Assembly (NCBI GenBank): GCA_008636095.1
Contig: VSJD01000169.1
Span: 1-10,000, forward strand
From: Kiritimatiellota bacterium
GTDB taxonomy: Bacteria > Verrucomicrobiota > Kiritimatiellia > JAAZAB01
Length of the DNA stretch: 10,000 nt
Direction: 5' to 3'
The notes under the pieces: model-generated
Told to the model about the DNA's origin: nothing
What the model saw: the letters and a program-made list of their open reading frames with translations, nothing else
Database searches by the model: none
Translations under genes and position numbers: made by a program
Part shown: one piece after another, positions 1 through 6,471 of the stretch
Layout: each line of letters starts with the position of its first letter
How positions within the stretch are numbered: position 1 is the first letter of the stretch

Positions 1-144
1 TTTTTCCTGCAAACCGGTTGTTGTGCCGAAAAATCCTGTGGGGTCCGGCACACCAAGCCCCATTATGTAAACAGACGGATCTTTAGCCATACATAGGTCT
101 ATGGCTTCATTCAGGCTTTTAGCAAATGTAATCTCTCTATCCAT
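1..144 (-). CDS. 2-oxoacid dehydrogenase E1 beta subunit, N-terminal fragment (cut by window edge)
   Basis: Only the first 48 codons lie in the window; the frame is open to base 1. The translation begins MDREITFAKSLNEAID and continues with the segment MGLGVPDPTGFFGTTTGLQ, which resembles the N-terminal region of E1 beta (transketolase-like pyrimidine-binding) subunits of pyruvate, branched-chain or acetoin dehydrogenases. The ATG at 144 has a strong Shine-Dalgarno site (AAGAGGAG, 158-151) six bases upstream. It starts 20 bases after the E1 alpha stop, the usual alpha-then-beta arrangement. In this family alpha and beta form an alpha2beta2 enzyme that decarboxylates a 2-oxoacid on thiamine diphosphate. 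Substrate cannot be read from the fragment. Identification rests on a short piece plus the neighbouring alpha gene. Confidence 0.82.
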   Translation of the reverse strand, partial: MDREITFAKSLNEAIDLCMAKDPSVYIMGLGVPDPTGFFGTTTGLQEK

Positions 145-158
145 TCGGCACTCCTCTT
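145..158 (-). promoter_or_regulatory. Ribosome binding site of the E1 beta gene
   Basis: The minus-strand sequence AAGAGGAG (158-151) is followed by six bases and then ATG at 144. This strong site fixes the start of the E1 beta gene in the 20-base gap after E1 alpha. Confidence 0.75.
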
Positions 159-164
159 GGGTAT

Positions 165-1124
165 TCAGGTTGCATAAAGATGTTGATAAAGAGAAGACTC
201 GTCGGGATAAGGCGCATTTTTTGCAAACATGAACGCATCATCAATGTCCACCTTGATTTTTCCGACCGCTTCTTCCATGTTAAATTCCAACTTATATTCT
301 TTTATCTTCCTGGCAATCCGCTTGATGGGGTCACGCGCTTTCCACTTTTTAAATTCGTTTTCCGGCCGATACCCAAGGTGATCGTCATAATTTGGTCCGC
401 AATGTTCACGCCAGCGATAAGTGGTAAATTCAAGAAGAGTTGGCCCGCCGCCCTGACGGGCTTTTTCTACTGCGTCCTGCGTCTCTTTATACACATCCAG
501 AACATTATTGCCATCGCAGCGCCGTCCCTCAATACCGTGTCCGTTAACGATTTTGATCAAATTTCGATTTTCCGGTTGCCTTACCGAGAGCGGAGAATAG
601 ACAGAGTAAAAATTATTCTCGTACGCGAATATTACCGGCAATTTTTTAAGGGCGGCAAAATTAAGGCTTTCATGGAAGACGCCTTCTTCTGTTGCGGCAT
701 CGCCGAAGAATGGAACGGCGACTTGCGACTTGCCTTGCATTACAAAACCAAGCGCTACGCCAACACCGATAGGGATCGTGCTTCCCACGATGGGCACGGC
801 GTAAAATCCAATGTTGTGATCAACCAGATGCATAGATCCGCCTTTACCGGCGCAACATCCGGCATCTCTTCCATATAGTTCGCATAACATTTTCTTCAGA
901 TCACCGCCCTTAGCCAGATAGTGGGCATGTGAACGATGGGAGCTCAACACATAGTCGTTTTGCTCCAATGCCTTGCATACGCCAACCGCCACAGCCTCCT
1001 GGCCGATGCTAAGATGCACCGGGCAGCGCATTTCCTGCTCCGGATACAGCTCGGCTATTTTTTCTTCGATCATTCTAATGCGAAGCATATCATAATATAT
1101 CTCTTTGATCATTTCTGTTTTCAT
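165..1124 (-). CDS. Thiamine-diphosphate-dependent 2-oxoacid dehydrogenase E1 alpha subunit
   Basis: This 319-residue protein has the usual length for compact PDH/acetoin-type E1 alpha subunits. Visible landmarks are GQEAVAVGV (41-49), HRSHAHYLAKG (63-73), GGSMHL (95-100) and the thiamine-diphosphate/Mg motif running from GDAATEEG (141-148) to ENN (169-171). The third residue of the classical GDG is Ala143; the Asp and the final Asn pair are kept. In the family, E1 alpha binds cofactor together with E1 beta and decarboxylates a 2-oxoacid, normally passing the acyl group to a lipoyl E2. No E2 or E3 is visible here and all upstream genes are sugar-nucleotide enzymes, so a dedicated sugar-pathway role is inferred. 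The ATG at 1124 follows a GAGG-like site and lies 23 bases after the preceding stop. Met5 is a possible alternative start. The class is secure; the substrate is unknown. Confidence 0.9.
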   Translation of the reverse strand: MKTEMIKEIYYDMLRIRMIEEKIAELYPEQEMRCPVHLSIGQEAVAVGVCKALEQNDYVLSSHRSHAHYLAKGGDLKKMLCELYGRDAGCCAGKGGSMHLVDHNIGFYAVPIVGSTIPIGVGVALGFVMQGKSQVAVPFFGDAATEEGVFHESLNFAALKKLPVIFAYENNFYSVYSPLSVRQPENRNLIKIVNGHGIEGRRCDGNNVLDVYKETQDAVEKARQGGGPTLLEFTTYRWREHCGPNYDDHLGYRPENEFKKWKARDPIKRIARKIKEYKLEFNMEEAVGKIKVDIDDAFMFAKNAPYPDESSLYQHLYAT

Positions 1125-1147
1125 GAATAAGATCCTCGGTAACGAAA

Positions 1148-2254
1148 TTAACCCTGCATATAAAAAGCTTTAATCGCCTTCAATGTATAATCAATCTGAT
1201 CTGTTGAAATATACTGATGCGCCGGAAGCGTCATAATTTCTTTTGCATATTTTTCGGCCACCGGGAAATCACCTTGCTTATAACCAAGACCTTTAGCCGC
1301 TTTTTGCAGATGCAATGGTACGGGATAGTGAATTTTCGCCTCAATTCCATGTTTAATCAGATATTGCATCAAGGCATCACGTTTCTTAAAACGCGCCATA
1401 TACAGGCTGAAAGTTTCCCGGTAACCTTCGGGGCGGGATGGAACAATTACGAGCCCTGCAAGCTTTTTGAGCCCTTTGTCAAGGATCTGCATGTTTTTAT
1501 TTCGGATAGCAACGGTTTTCGGCACGGTTTTCAGAACATGACTGGCAACGATGGCTTGCAGGGGCTGCAAGCGCATATTGACGCCCCAGATCGAATTATG
1601 ATCCCGATCTATCATCCCGTGATTTCGATACATCCGCATCCAATCCGCAAGACCATTGTCATTGGTGCTTACCATTCCGCCATCGCCCATTACATTAAGG
1701 GGCTTGAGCGGATGCATGCTCCACGCATTTGCATGGCCAAAAGTTCCAGGATGTTTTCCCCGTATGTCTCCGCCCGGCGCCATGCAGGCATCTTCCACGA
1801 CTTTAAGCCCGAACTTTGCCGCTAATTTCATGATGGCCGGCATGGCCGGAGAAGCTCCCCCCCAGTGGACGGGCAGAATGGCCTTGGTTCGGCGGGTGAT
1901 AGCTTTTTGAATATGGTCTATATCCATTTGATATCGGTCATCAATATCCACAAATACAGGACGAGCCCCAACGGCTACAATTGCGCCTATGGTTGCAAAG
2001 AAAGTAATGGGCACGGAAATAACCTCGTCGCCAGGACCGACCCCGATTGCCTTCAAGGCAAGGATCAACGCGTCTGTGCCGGTGTTTGTACTTATAACGT
2101 GTTTACAGCCGATAAATTCCGCAAACTCTTTCTCAAATCTTTCAACAAATGGCCCTAGTGTAAATTCCGTTGATCGAACGAGTTTCTTCCAGTCGGCGAT
2201 TATTTTATCAACATCCGAGAATTGCATGGGAAGGTAATTATATGCGACTTTCAT
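1148..2254 (-). CDS. DegT/DnrJ/EryC1/StrS aminotransferase (second of a tandem pair)
   Basis: This 368-residue PLP enzyme of the sugar aminotransferase family would transfer an amino group, typically from glutamate, to a keto sugar nucleotide. Fold landmarks are GTDAL (59-63, phosphate binding), VEDAC (153-157, with Asp155 for the pyridine nitrogen), HPLK (181-184, with Lys184 the Schiff-base lysine) and RNHG (210-213). The segment normally read as EDxAQAxG or EDxAHAxG is EDACMAPGG, so Met158 replaces the usual Gln/His and Pro160 follows. The later NxRL region (NMRLQPLQA) is also divergent from NSRLDELQA in the neighbour. It begins one base after the upstream paralogue's stop, with an AAGAGG-like site before ATG 2254. 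Together the pair suggests two amination steps or two related substrates. The family is secure; which keto position is used is unknown. Confidence 0.93.
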   Translation of the reverse strand: MKVAYNYLPMQFSDVDKIIADWKKLVRSTEFTLGPFVERFEKEFAEFIGCKHVISTNTGTDALILALKAIGVGPGDEVISVPITFFATIGAIVAVGARPVFVDIDDRYQMDIDHIQKAITRRTKAILPVHWGGASPAMPAIMKLAAKFGLKVVEDACMAPGGDIRGKHPGTFGHANAWSMHPLKPLNVMGDGGMVSTNDNGLADWMRMYRNHGMIDRDHNSIWGVNMRLQPLQAIVASHVLKTVPKTVAIRNKNMQILDKGLKKLAGLVIVPSRPEGYRETFSLYMARFKKRDALMQYLIKHGIEAKIHYPVPLHLQKAAKGLGYKQGDFPVAEKYAKEIMTLPAHQYISTDQIDYTLKAIKAFYMQG

Positions 2255-2255
2255 C

Positions 2256-3374
2256 TCAACCTCTTTTCCTGAAGAAATCGCGGATTAAAGCGACCACCTG
2301 ATCCTGCTGTGCATGAGTTAAACTCGGGTAGATTGGAAGACTCAAAATACGACCGGCATGCCGCATCGTCATTGGAAAATCCGACGCTGAATAACCCAAA
2401 TACGCGGCCGCCGGCTGTAAATGAATAGGCGTGGCATAATGGATAAGGACCTCCACGCCGTTATCGTTTAAAAACTTTTTCAAGTCATCACGGTACTCGG
2501 CAAGAATTACATAGGTCTGATAAACACAATGCTCACCGGGTCCCTCGTCCGGCACGATTACATAAGGTCTTAGCAATTCGTTATAGCGTAACGCTAATTG
2601 CCGCCGTTTTTCGGTCTGAGCATCCAAACGACGAAGCTGGACCCTGAGCAAGGCCGCCTGTAATTCATCAAGCCGGGAATTATAACTCCAGAAGTCACAC
2701 TGTTCACGATTGACCAGTCCGTGATTTCTAGCCTGTTTCAAACGATCATAAAGCCACTGATGTTTGGTTGTTATCATACCGCCGTCGCCGATTGCCCGTA
2801 AATTTTTTAAAGGATGCAAGCTGAAACAAGCCGCATCACCCCAACTTCCCACTTTTATACCGTTCAGGCTTGCTCCCACTGCCTGGGCAGCATCTTCCAG
2901 CACAAACAGGTTGTGTTTTTTTGCAATTTCAAGAATGCCGGGCATATTTGCCGGGCGGCCGGTTAAATGAACCGGCATAATTGCCTTTGTACGGGGCGTT
3001 ATGGATGCCTCCAGGCGCCCAGGGTCCATGTTCCCATCTGAGCCAATATCCACAAAAACCGGCTTTGCGCCTGCAAGGGCAATGGAAGATGCGGAGGCAA
3101 TGAAGGAATTTGGCGCCGTAATCACTTCATCATCAGCTTTAAGCCCCAGGGATCGTAAAACAAGAAATAATGCATCGGTTCCTGTGGCGACACCAACCGC
3201 AAATGGAGATTGACAATATTCCGCAAATTCTAGTTCAAAAGCCGAAAGTTCCGGTCCCGTGATATAACGTCCGCTGAGCAGTACTTTCTCAAAAGCCTGT
3301 AAATAATCTGTCTTTAGAGTTGCGGCTTCGCTGCCCAGCGCCGTATAAGGTACAACCCATTCCTTTTGTGTCAT
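2256..3374 (-). CDS. DegT/DnrJ/EryC1/StrS aminotransferase (first of a tandem pair)
   Basis: With the start at ATG 3374 the protein is 372 residues (MTQKEWVVPYTALG...), normal for the family. It has GTDAL (65-69), LEDAAQAVGA (159-168, with Asp161 for the PLP ring), HPLK (187-190, with Lys190 for the Schiff base), GDGG (196-199), RNHG (216-219) and a canonical NSRLDELQAA segment. The expected role is PLP-dependent amination of a keto sugar nucleotide. A longer frame reaches 3452, but the start at 3374 is preferred. It has AAGGAG (3387-3382) seven bases upstream and overlaps the NUDIX stop as ATGA, while the extra 26 residues look like non-family sequence. It resembles the next gene over its whole length and is probably an old tandem duplication. 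It keeps the more standard active site of the two. Confidence 0.94.
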   Translation of the reverse strand: MTQKEWVVPYTALGSEAATLKTDYLQAFEKVLLSGRYITGPELSAFELEFAEYCQSPFAVGVATGTDALFLVLRSLGLKADDEVITAPNSFIASASSIALAGAKPVFVDIGSDGNMDPGRLEASITPRTKAIMPVHLTGRPANMPGILEIAKKHNLFVLEDAAQAVGASLNGIKVGSWGDAACFSLHPLKNLRAIGDGGMITTKHQWLYDRLKQARNHGLVNREQCDFWSYNSRLDELQAALLRVQLRRLDAQTEKRRQLALRYNELLRPYVIVPDEGPGEHCVYQTYVILAEYRDDLKKFLNDNGVEVLIHYATPIHLQPAAAYLGYSASDFPMTMRHAGRILSLPIYPSLTHAQQDQVVALIRDFFRKRG

Positions 3375-3790
3375 TGATTCACTCCTTTTTTCGCGACGCG
3401 CAGCGCCATATCCCATATATTTATTAAATAAGAGGGAATGTCGTAAAAACAAGCATCTTCGCGTCGGACAAATTCAAGCGCCTGACCTTCTTTACATCGT
3501 ATTTTCTGAACACCATCGTAACAGGTCCAGAATACTGTTAATTGATAAGGCGGCCATTTGTCAACACAATCTTCCAAATCTATAAGCCATTGCAAATCTG
3601 AGCAATTGTAATCTGTTTCTTCAAGGAACTCTCTGCGCGCGCAAGTTTCAATTGCCTCGCCGGGTTCCGCATGACCACCGGGAGGCACCCACATCCCGGC
3701 ATGGCGCAGACCTTCTTTGCAATCACGCAATTGCAACAACGCGGCCCCATCATCGCGCAGTAATATGACCGCCCCCACTCTCTCGGTCAT
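3371..3790 (-). CDS. NUDIX hydrolase
   Basis: This small 139-residue protein is built around a Nudix box. Gly39 starts the motif, Glu45 follows, and the core REFLEET runs from Arg53 to Thr59 with the metal-binding glutamates Glu57 and Glu58. The box's conserved glycine is replaced by Asp60 (EETDY instead of EETGY). NUDIX enzymes cleave nucleoside diphosphates linked to another group. In a sugar-nucleotide operon this could mean hydrolysing an NDP-sugar, removing a damaged or dead-end nucleotide, or releasing a sugar phosphate, but the sequence does not say which. The gene starts one base after the upstream SDR stop, with a modest GGGAAAG site, and ends in an ATGA overlap with the aminotransferase. 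This strongly suggests it belongs to the pathway. Confidence 0.9.
   Translation of the reverse strand: MTERVGAVILLRDDGAALLQLRDCKEGLRHAGMWVPPGGHAEPGEAIETCARREFLEETDYNCSDLQWLIDLEDCVDKWPPYQLTVFWTCYDGVQKIRCKEGQALEFVRREDACFYDIPSYLINIWDMALRVAKKGVNQ
3375..3387 (-). promoter_or_regulatory. Ribosome binding site that decides the aminotransferase start at 3374
   Basis: AAGGAG (3387-3382) sits inside the 3' end of the NUDIX gene, seven bases before ATG 3374. That ATG overlaps the NUDIX TGA in an ATGA junction. The site argues for translational coupling and against the longer in-frame start at 3452. Confidence 0.8.
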
Positions 3791-3791
3791 T

Positions 3792-4697
3792 TTACTTTCC
3801 CATTATTTCACGATTCATTCTTTTCAACCCTTCTTTTAAGGGCAGATAACCAAAATTTGGGAAAGCATTACGGCAAACAGTGATATCAAAAGGCCGATAA
3901 CCTTTATGCGGCATGGGGACTTTTCTTGGCACTGTTTTGATGATGGTTGACGGTTTGAATTGAGCCGCGACCATTTGAGCAATATCACTGAAAGATGTTA
4001 AGCTTCCCGTTGCCACGTTCAGTACCCCTGAGCTTTTATAAGTTATGACAAGGCTTAGAATTTCAACAACATCTTCAATATAAACATGATCGCGCTGTTC
4101 TTCCCCCCCGCCGAAAAGCGTTATGCTCTTTCCTTCAACGGCAAGCCGCTGAAACTGATTCGGGCCGTATCCATTGTGGGTATCGCCCGGGCCATATACT
4201 AAGGTTGGCCGAAGAATGGCCAAGGGCGTTACGCATACCTGTTTCAACATGACTTCGCGAGCCAAATGCATGACGCCGTGTAGCGAGGAAGGTTCCGCGC
4301 AGGAATTTTCAGTTAATGGTTTTACATCGTCCGCATAGACAGCGTCGGAACTGATATAGATCACATGCTTGGGCGGAGATTTTTCGACAGCCGCACAGAC
4401 CGCCGCCATCATGGAAATGTTCTTGAACAGCATCTGGTTGTCTTTACAGGGGGCAATTGCCGAAATGACGATCAAGGTATCTTCCGGCTGTATAATATCA
4501 ATTAATTTATTGGATGCTCCAGTATCCAAAAGATTCAAATTATTGCTTGTTAATGCCAAATGAGGAATGCTTTTCTTTGACAAAAGTTTTACCAGTGCCG
4601 TGCCGATAAACCCACCGGCGCCCACTACGACAACCCTTTTGGGAATCACAGAATTTTTTACATTGTGCTTCAGCATATTTGCCACCATCAGAATCAA
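3792..4697 (-). CDS. Extended SDR, NAD-dependent epimerase/dehydratase fold, without YxxxK; probable TTG start
   Basis: The protein has about 301 residues. The Rossmann motif GAGGFIG is at 26-32, followed by YISSDAVY (114-121), where the family's catalytic Ser/Thr lies, LRPTLVYGPGD (162-172) and RDHVYIEDV (202-210). These are features of extended SDRs acting on NDP-sugars. The segment that should hold catalytic YxxxK reads LHGVMHLARE (139-148), so Tyr and Lys are replaced by His140 and His144. Ordinary epimerase, dehydratase or ketoreductase chemistry is therefore doubtful, although His could substitute in part. The start is uncertain. TTG at 4697 overlaps the upstream TGA (TTGA) and has GGAG (4709-4706) eight bases before it. 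ATG codons at 4688 and 4676 are alternatives, and the first of these lies too far from the GGAG. It is followed one base later by the NUDIX start. Confidence 0.85.
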   Translation of the reverse strand: MILMVANMLKHNVKNSVIPKRVVVVGAGGFIGTALVKLLSKKSIPHLALTSNNLNLLDTGASNKLIDIIQPEDTLIVISAIAPCKDNQMLFKNISMMAAVCAAVEKSPPKHVIYISSDAVYADDVKPLTENSCAEPSSLHGVMHLAREVMLKQVCVTPLAILRPTLVYGPGDTHNGYGPNQFQRLAVEGKSITLFGGGEEQRDHVYIEDVVEILSLVITYKSSGVLNVATGSLTSFSDIAQMVAAQFKPSTIIKTVPRKVPMPHKGYRPFDITVCRNAFPNFGYLPLKEGLKRMNREIMGK

Positions 4698-5974
4698 GAC
4701 GATATCTCCGGGGGCTTGCCGAGGGTGAAGTAATTCAAACCGGCTGACCTTGCTTTTCGGGCATCGAGCATTCCGTAGGGATCAATTACCGTGCACCCCT
4801 TCATCGTTGTTGCAAGCTCTGAAGGTAAAATACTTTTGAATTCAGGCCAGGGTGTCATCACGGCAACAGCATCTGCATCCTTTGCCGCCGCCAACGCCGA
4901 GGATGCCCCTGAAACACGGTTACCCGCAACATGAGCATCAACAATTGGATCATAGGCTTTGATTTTACAGTTAGAAAGCTTTTCGATCAGCAACAAGGCA
5001 GGCGAATTTTTAGTGCTATGCGTGTTTTCCTTGTAGGCCAATCCGAGAACAGCGATTGTAGCCCCGGGATTTTGTTTCAATATTGTTTTTTCCAACATAG
5101 CAAACGGCCAATTTTTACGGCGTTGACTATTGTTTAACCAAGATGCAATAACGCCGCCATCCGTATTATGGATAGCGGAAAGGCGTAAAACGGAATTAAG
5201 GTCGCGTTCAAGATTACCACCTGAAATGCCAAGGCCGGGGACTATATAACTATACTGGCCAATCCGACGATCAAGGCGCAGGGCAGGCACAATTTCCGAC
5301 CAGTCCGCGCCGATTTTCTCGCAGATTTCGGCCAAAGTGTTTGCCGCGCTGACCGAAGCGACGAGGCAAATATTGATTGATATTTTTGCTAACTCGGCGC
5401 TTTCATACCGCATTTGAAGAATCGGGCAGTTGAACATATTTAAATAATTCAGCAAATGCGGGGGCAAAGGCGCGGATGGATTATCACAACCAACAATGAA
5501 GCGCTCAGGGCGCACTGCCCTCTCCACGGCACGCCCAAAAATCAACGTCTCAACTTGATAAAACAGCCGTTTGTGATCAAGAGCGATTTGCCGGGTAAAG
5601 CCGGGAGATACCTGGGATAAAACAACCAGACTGGCATCAGATTTCAATACATTCGACACCTGACCAATGATCTTCTGAATGGGCTTTAAATCGCTTTCAC
5701 CATTTTCATTCGTGGGTATATCAACGGAGATATAAACGATATCACACCCGGAAAGCGCCATTATATCTGCCGTGAAAGTTATGCGCTCCCTATTTTCCCT
5801 GAACAAATCGGCAAGTTGCGGTTCTTGAACCGGGAAGGCTGCATTATTTAGTTTGGAGATGAGTTCGGTGTCATCGTGGAAACCGATTACCTGACACCCT
5901 TGAGCTGCGGCCGCCACCGATGAGATGATTCCAAGATGAGTAAGTCCTGCAAAACCAATAATGGGTCTATTCAT
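4694..5974 (-). CDS. UDP-glucose/GDP-mannose dehydrogenase homologue lacking the catalytic cysteine
   Basis: This 426-residue protein spans the full three-domain architecture: NAD-binding Rossmann (1-185), central dimer domain (190-285) and C-terminal UDP-binding domain (305-420). Supporting motifs are RPERFIVG (155-162), AELAKISIN (193-201, keeping the family Lys197 and Asn201), LGLAYKENTHSTKNSPA (310-326) and YDP (341-343). Canonical members carry GxGFGGxCFPKD, with Cys attacking the aldehyde intermediate. Here the corresponding stretch is PGLGISGGNLERD (246-258), placing Asn254 at the cysteine position and Arg257 at the Lys. The N-terminal GxGYVG loop reads GLTHLG (10-15). Normal four-electron oxidation to a uronic acid is therefore unlikely; two-electron oxidation, another reaction or a binding role are alternatives. 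ATG 5974 has only a weak GGGT-like site. The stop overlaps the next gene. Family certain, activity uncertain. Confidence 0.88.
   Translation of the reverse strand: MNRPIIGFAGLTHLGIISSVAAAAQGCQVIGFHDDTELISKLNNAAFPVQEPQLADLFRENRERITFTADIMALSGCDIVYISVDIPTNENGESDLKPIQKIIGQVSNVLKSDASLVVLSQVSPGFTRQIALDHKRLFYQVETLIFGRAVERAVRPERFIVGCDNPSAPLPPHLLNYLNMFNCPILQMRYESAELAKISINICLVASVSAANTLAEICEKIGADWSEIVPALRLDRRIGQYSYIVPGLGISGGNLERDLNSVLRLSAIHNTDGGVIASWLNNSQRRKNWPFAMLEKTILKQNPGATIAVLGLAYKENTHSTKNSPALLLIEKLSNCKIKAYDPIVDAHVAGNRVSGASSALAAAKDADAVAVMTPWPEFKSILPSELATTMKGCTVIDPYGMLDARKARSAGLNYFTLGKPPEISS
4698..4709 (-). promoter_or_regulatory. Ribosome binding site supporting a TTG start at 4697
   Basis: GGAG (4709-4706) lies eight bases before TTG 4697, which itself overlaps the upstream TGA by two bases. 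The in-frame ATG at 4688 would be 17 bases from this site. The spacing favours TTG. Confidence 0.55.
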
Positions 5975-6020
5975 AATTTTTTACCCAACGCAGGCCTTGC
6001 CCGTAACCCAAAGAGGTTTT

Positions 6021-6049
6021 TAACCACGAAACACACTAAATACACGAAA
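6021..6049 (+). repeat. Left terminal inverted repeat (TAACCACGAA...ACACGAAA)
   Basis: On the plus strand this reads TAACCACGAA, an 11-base spacer, then ACACGAAA. The same two blocks occur in inverted orientation at 6494-6471 with a 6-base spacer. ACCACGAA/ACACGAA motifs repeat within the arm itself. Confidence 0.7.
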
Positions 6050-6056
6050 GTTTACC

Positions 6057-6079
6057 CGCCTTAGGCGGCGCCAGAGGCG
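6057..6079. repeat. Two tandem CGCC-NNN-GGCG palindromes
   Basis: Bases 6057-6067 read CGCC-TTA-GGCG and bases 6069-6079 read CGCC-AGA-GGCG, separated by one base. The first stem can be extended by one pair on each side (6056-6068). They lie just after the GxxExxY stop codon (minus strand) and before the left repeat. No T-run follows on either strand, so they are not a typical intrinsic terminator. They could stabilise an RNA end or be part of the repeat unit. Confidence 0.6.
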
Positions 6080-6087
6080 ACCAGGGT

Positions 6088-6471
6088 TCAGCGAACAAAT
6101 CTTTCATGTTCTATTTTTTGATAATGACAAAAATTGACGAGCAAACCGAGACGCAGTCCGGTCGCCTTGAGGTAGTTAATGATCTGGGCTCGATGTTCAT
6201 CGGTCAATTGTTTCACCGCTTTTATTTCCAGTATAATTTTCCCATGGCAGAGAAAGTCGGGTTCGTAGTATTGGTCCAAAATCTCGCCTTTGTAACTGAT
6301 CTGCAACCTCGGCTTTTCTTCATAGTCCAGTCCGCGCAGTTTAAATTCCTTCCTCAGGCATTCCTGATAGACGGCCTCAAGAAATCCATTACCCTTTTCC
6401 GTGTAAACCTCAAAACAGGCGCCCACTATCTGGTAGCTCTCCTCGCGGTAGATAATCTTATCCTCATCCAT
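6088..6471 (-). CDS. GxxExxY family protein (PD-(D/E)XK nuclease-like)
   Basis: This 127-residue protein matches the GxxExxY family. The name-giving motif is GFLEAVY (29-35), with Gly29, Glu32 and Tyr35. A PD-(D/E)XK-like core follows: PD at 71-72, then ExK at 82-84 (LEIKAVKQL), with a basic amphipathic helix carrying Gln96 (HRAQIINYLKATG) and a final strand LGLLVNF (108-114). These features fit a small nuclease-fold domain; its cellular function is not established as far as I know. It has no obvious link with sugar metabolism. The ATG at 6471 has no recognisable Shine-Dalgarno site, and its first base is the last base of the inverted repeat, so gene and repeat seem to travel together. It shares the operon's strand and may be expressed by read-through. 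Confidence 0.87.
   Translation of the reverse strand: MDEDKIIYREESYQIVGACFEVYTEKGNGFLEAVYQECLRKEFKLRGLDYEEKPRLQISYKGEILDQYYEPDFLCHGKIILEIKAVKQLTDEHRAQIINYLKATGLRLGLLVNFCHYQKIEHERFVR

Noticed and set aside
180..878. Long plus-strand open frame (232 codons) opposite E1 alpha
   Set aside because: It lies antisense to a gene with clear family motifs, shows no recognisable motif and has no good ribosome site. It is a by-product of codon composition.
1..1124. Ordinary housekeeping pyruvate dehydrogenase operon
   Set aside because: The pair is tightly appended to sugar aminotransferases and no E2/E3 is visible. The left flank is unseen, however, so this is disfavoured rather than excluded.
1217..1825. 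Plus-strand open frame of 202 codons opposite the second aminotransferase
   Set aside because: It is antisense to a full-length aminotransferase with intact active-site motifs. The translation resembles no family I recognise.
3375..3452. Longer N-terminus for the first aminotransferase (ATG 3452)
   Set aside because: It would overlap the NUDIX gene by 82 bases and add 26 residues not expected in the family, while a strong site precedes ATG 3374.
6056..6079. Intrinsic terminator after the GxxExxY gene
   Set aside because: The stems are short and no T-run follows on the minus strand.
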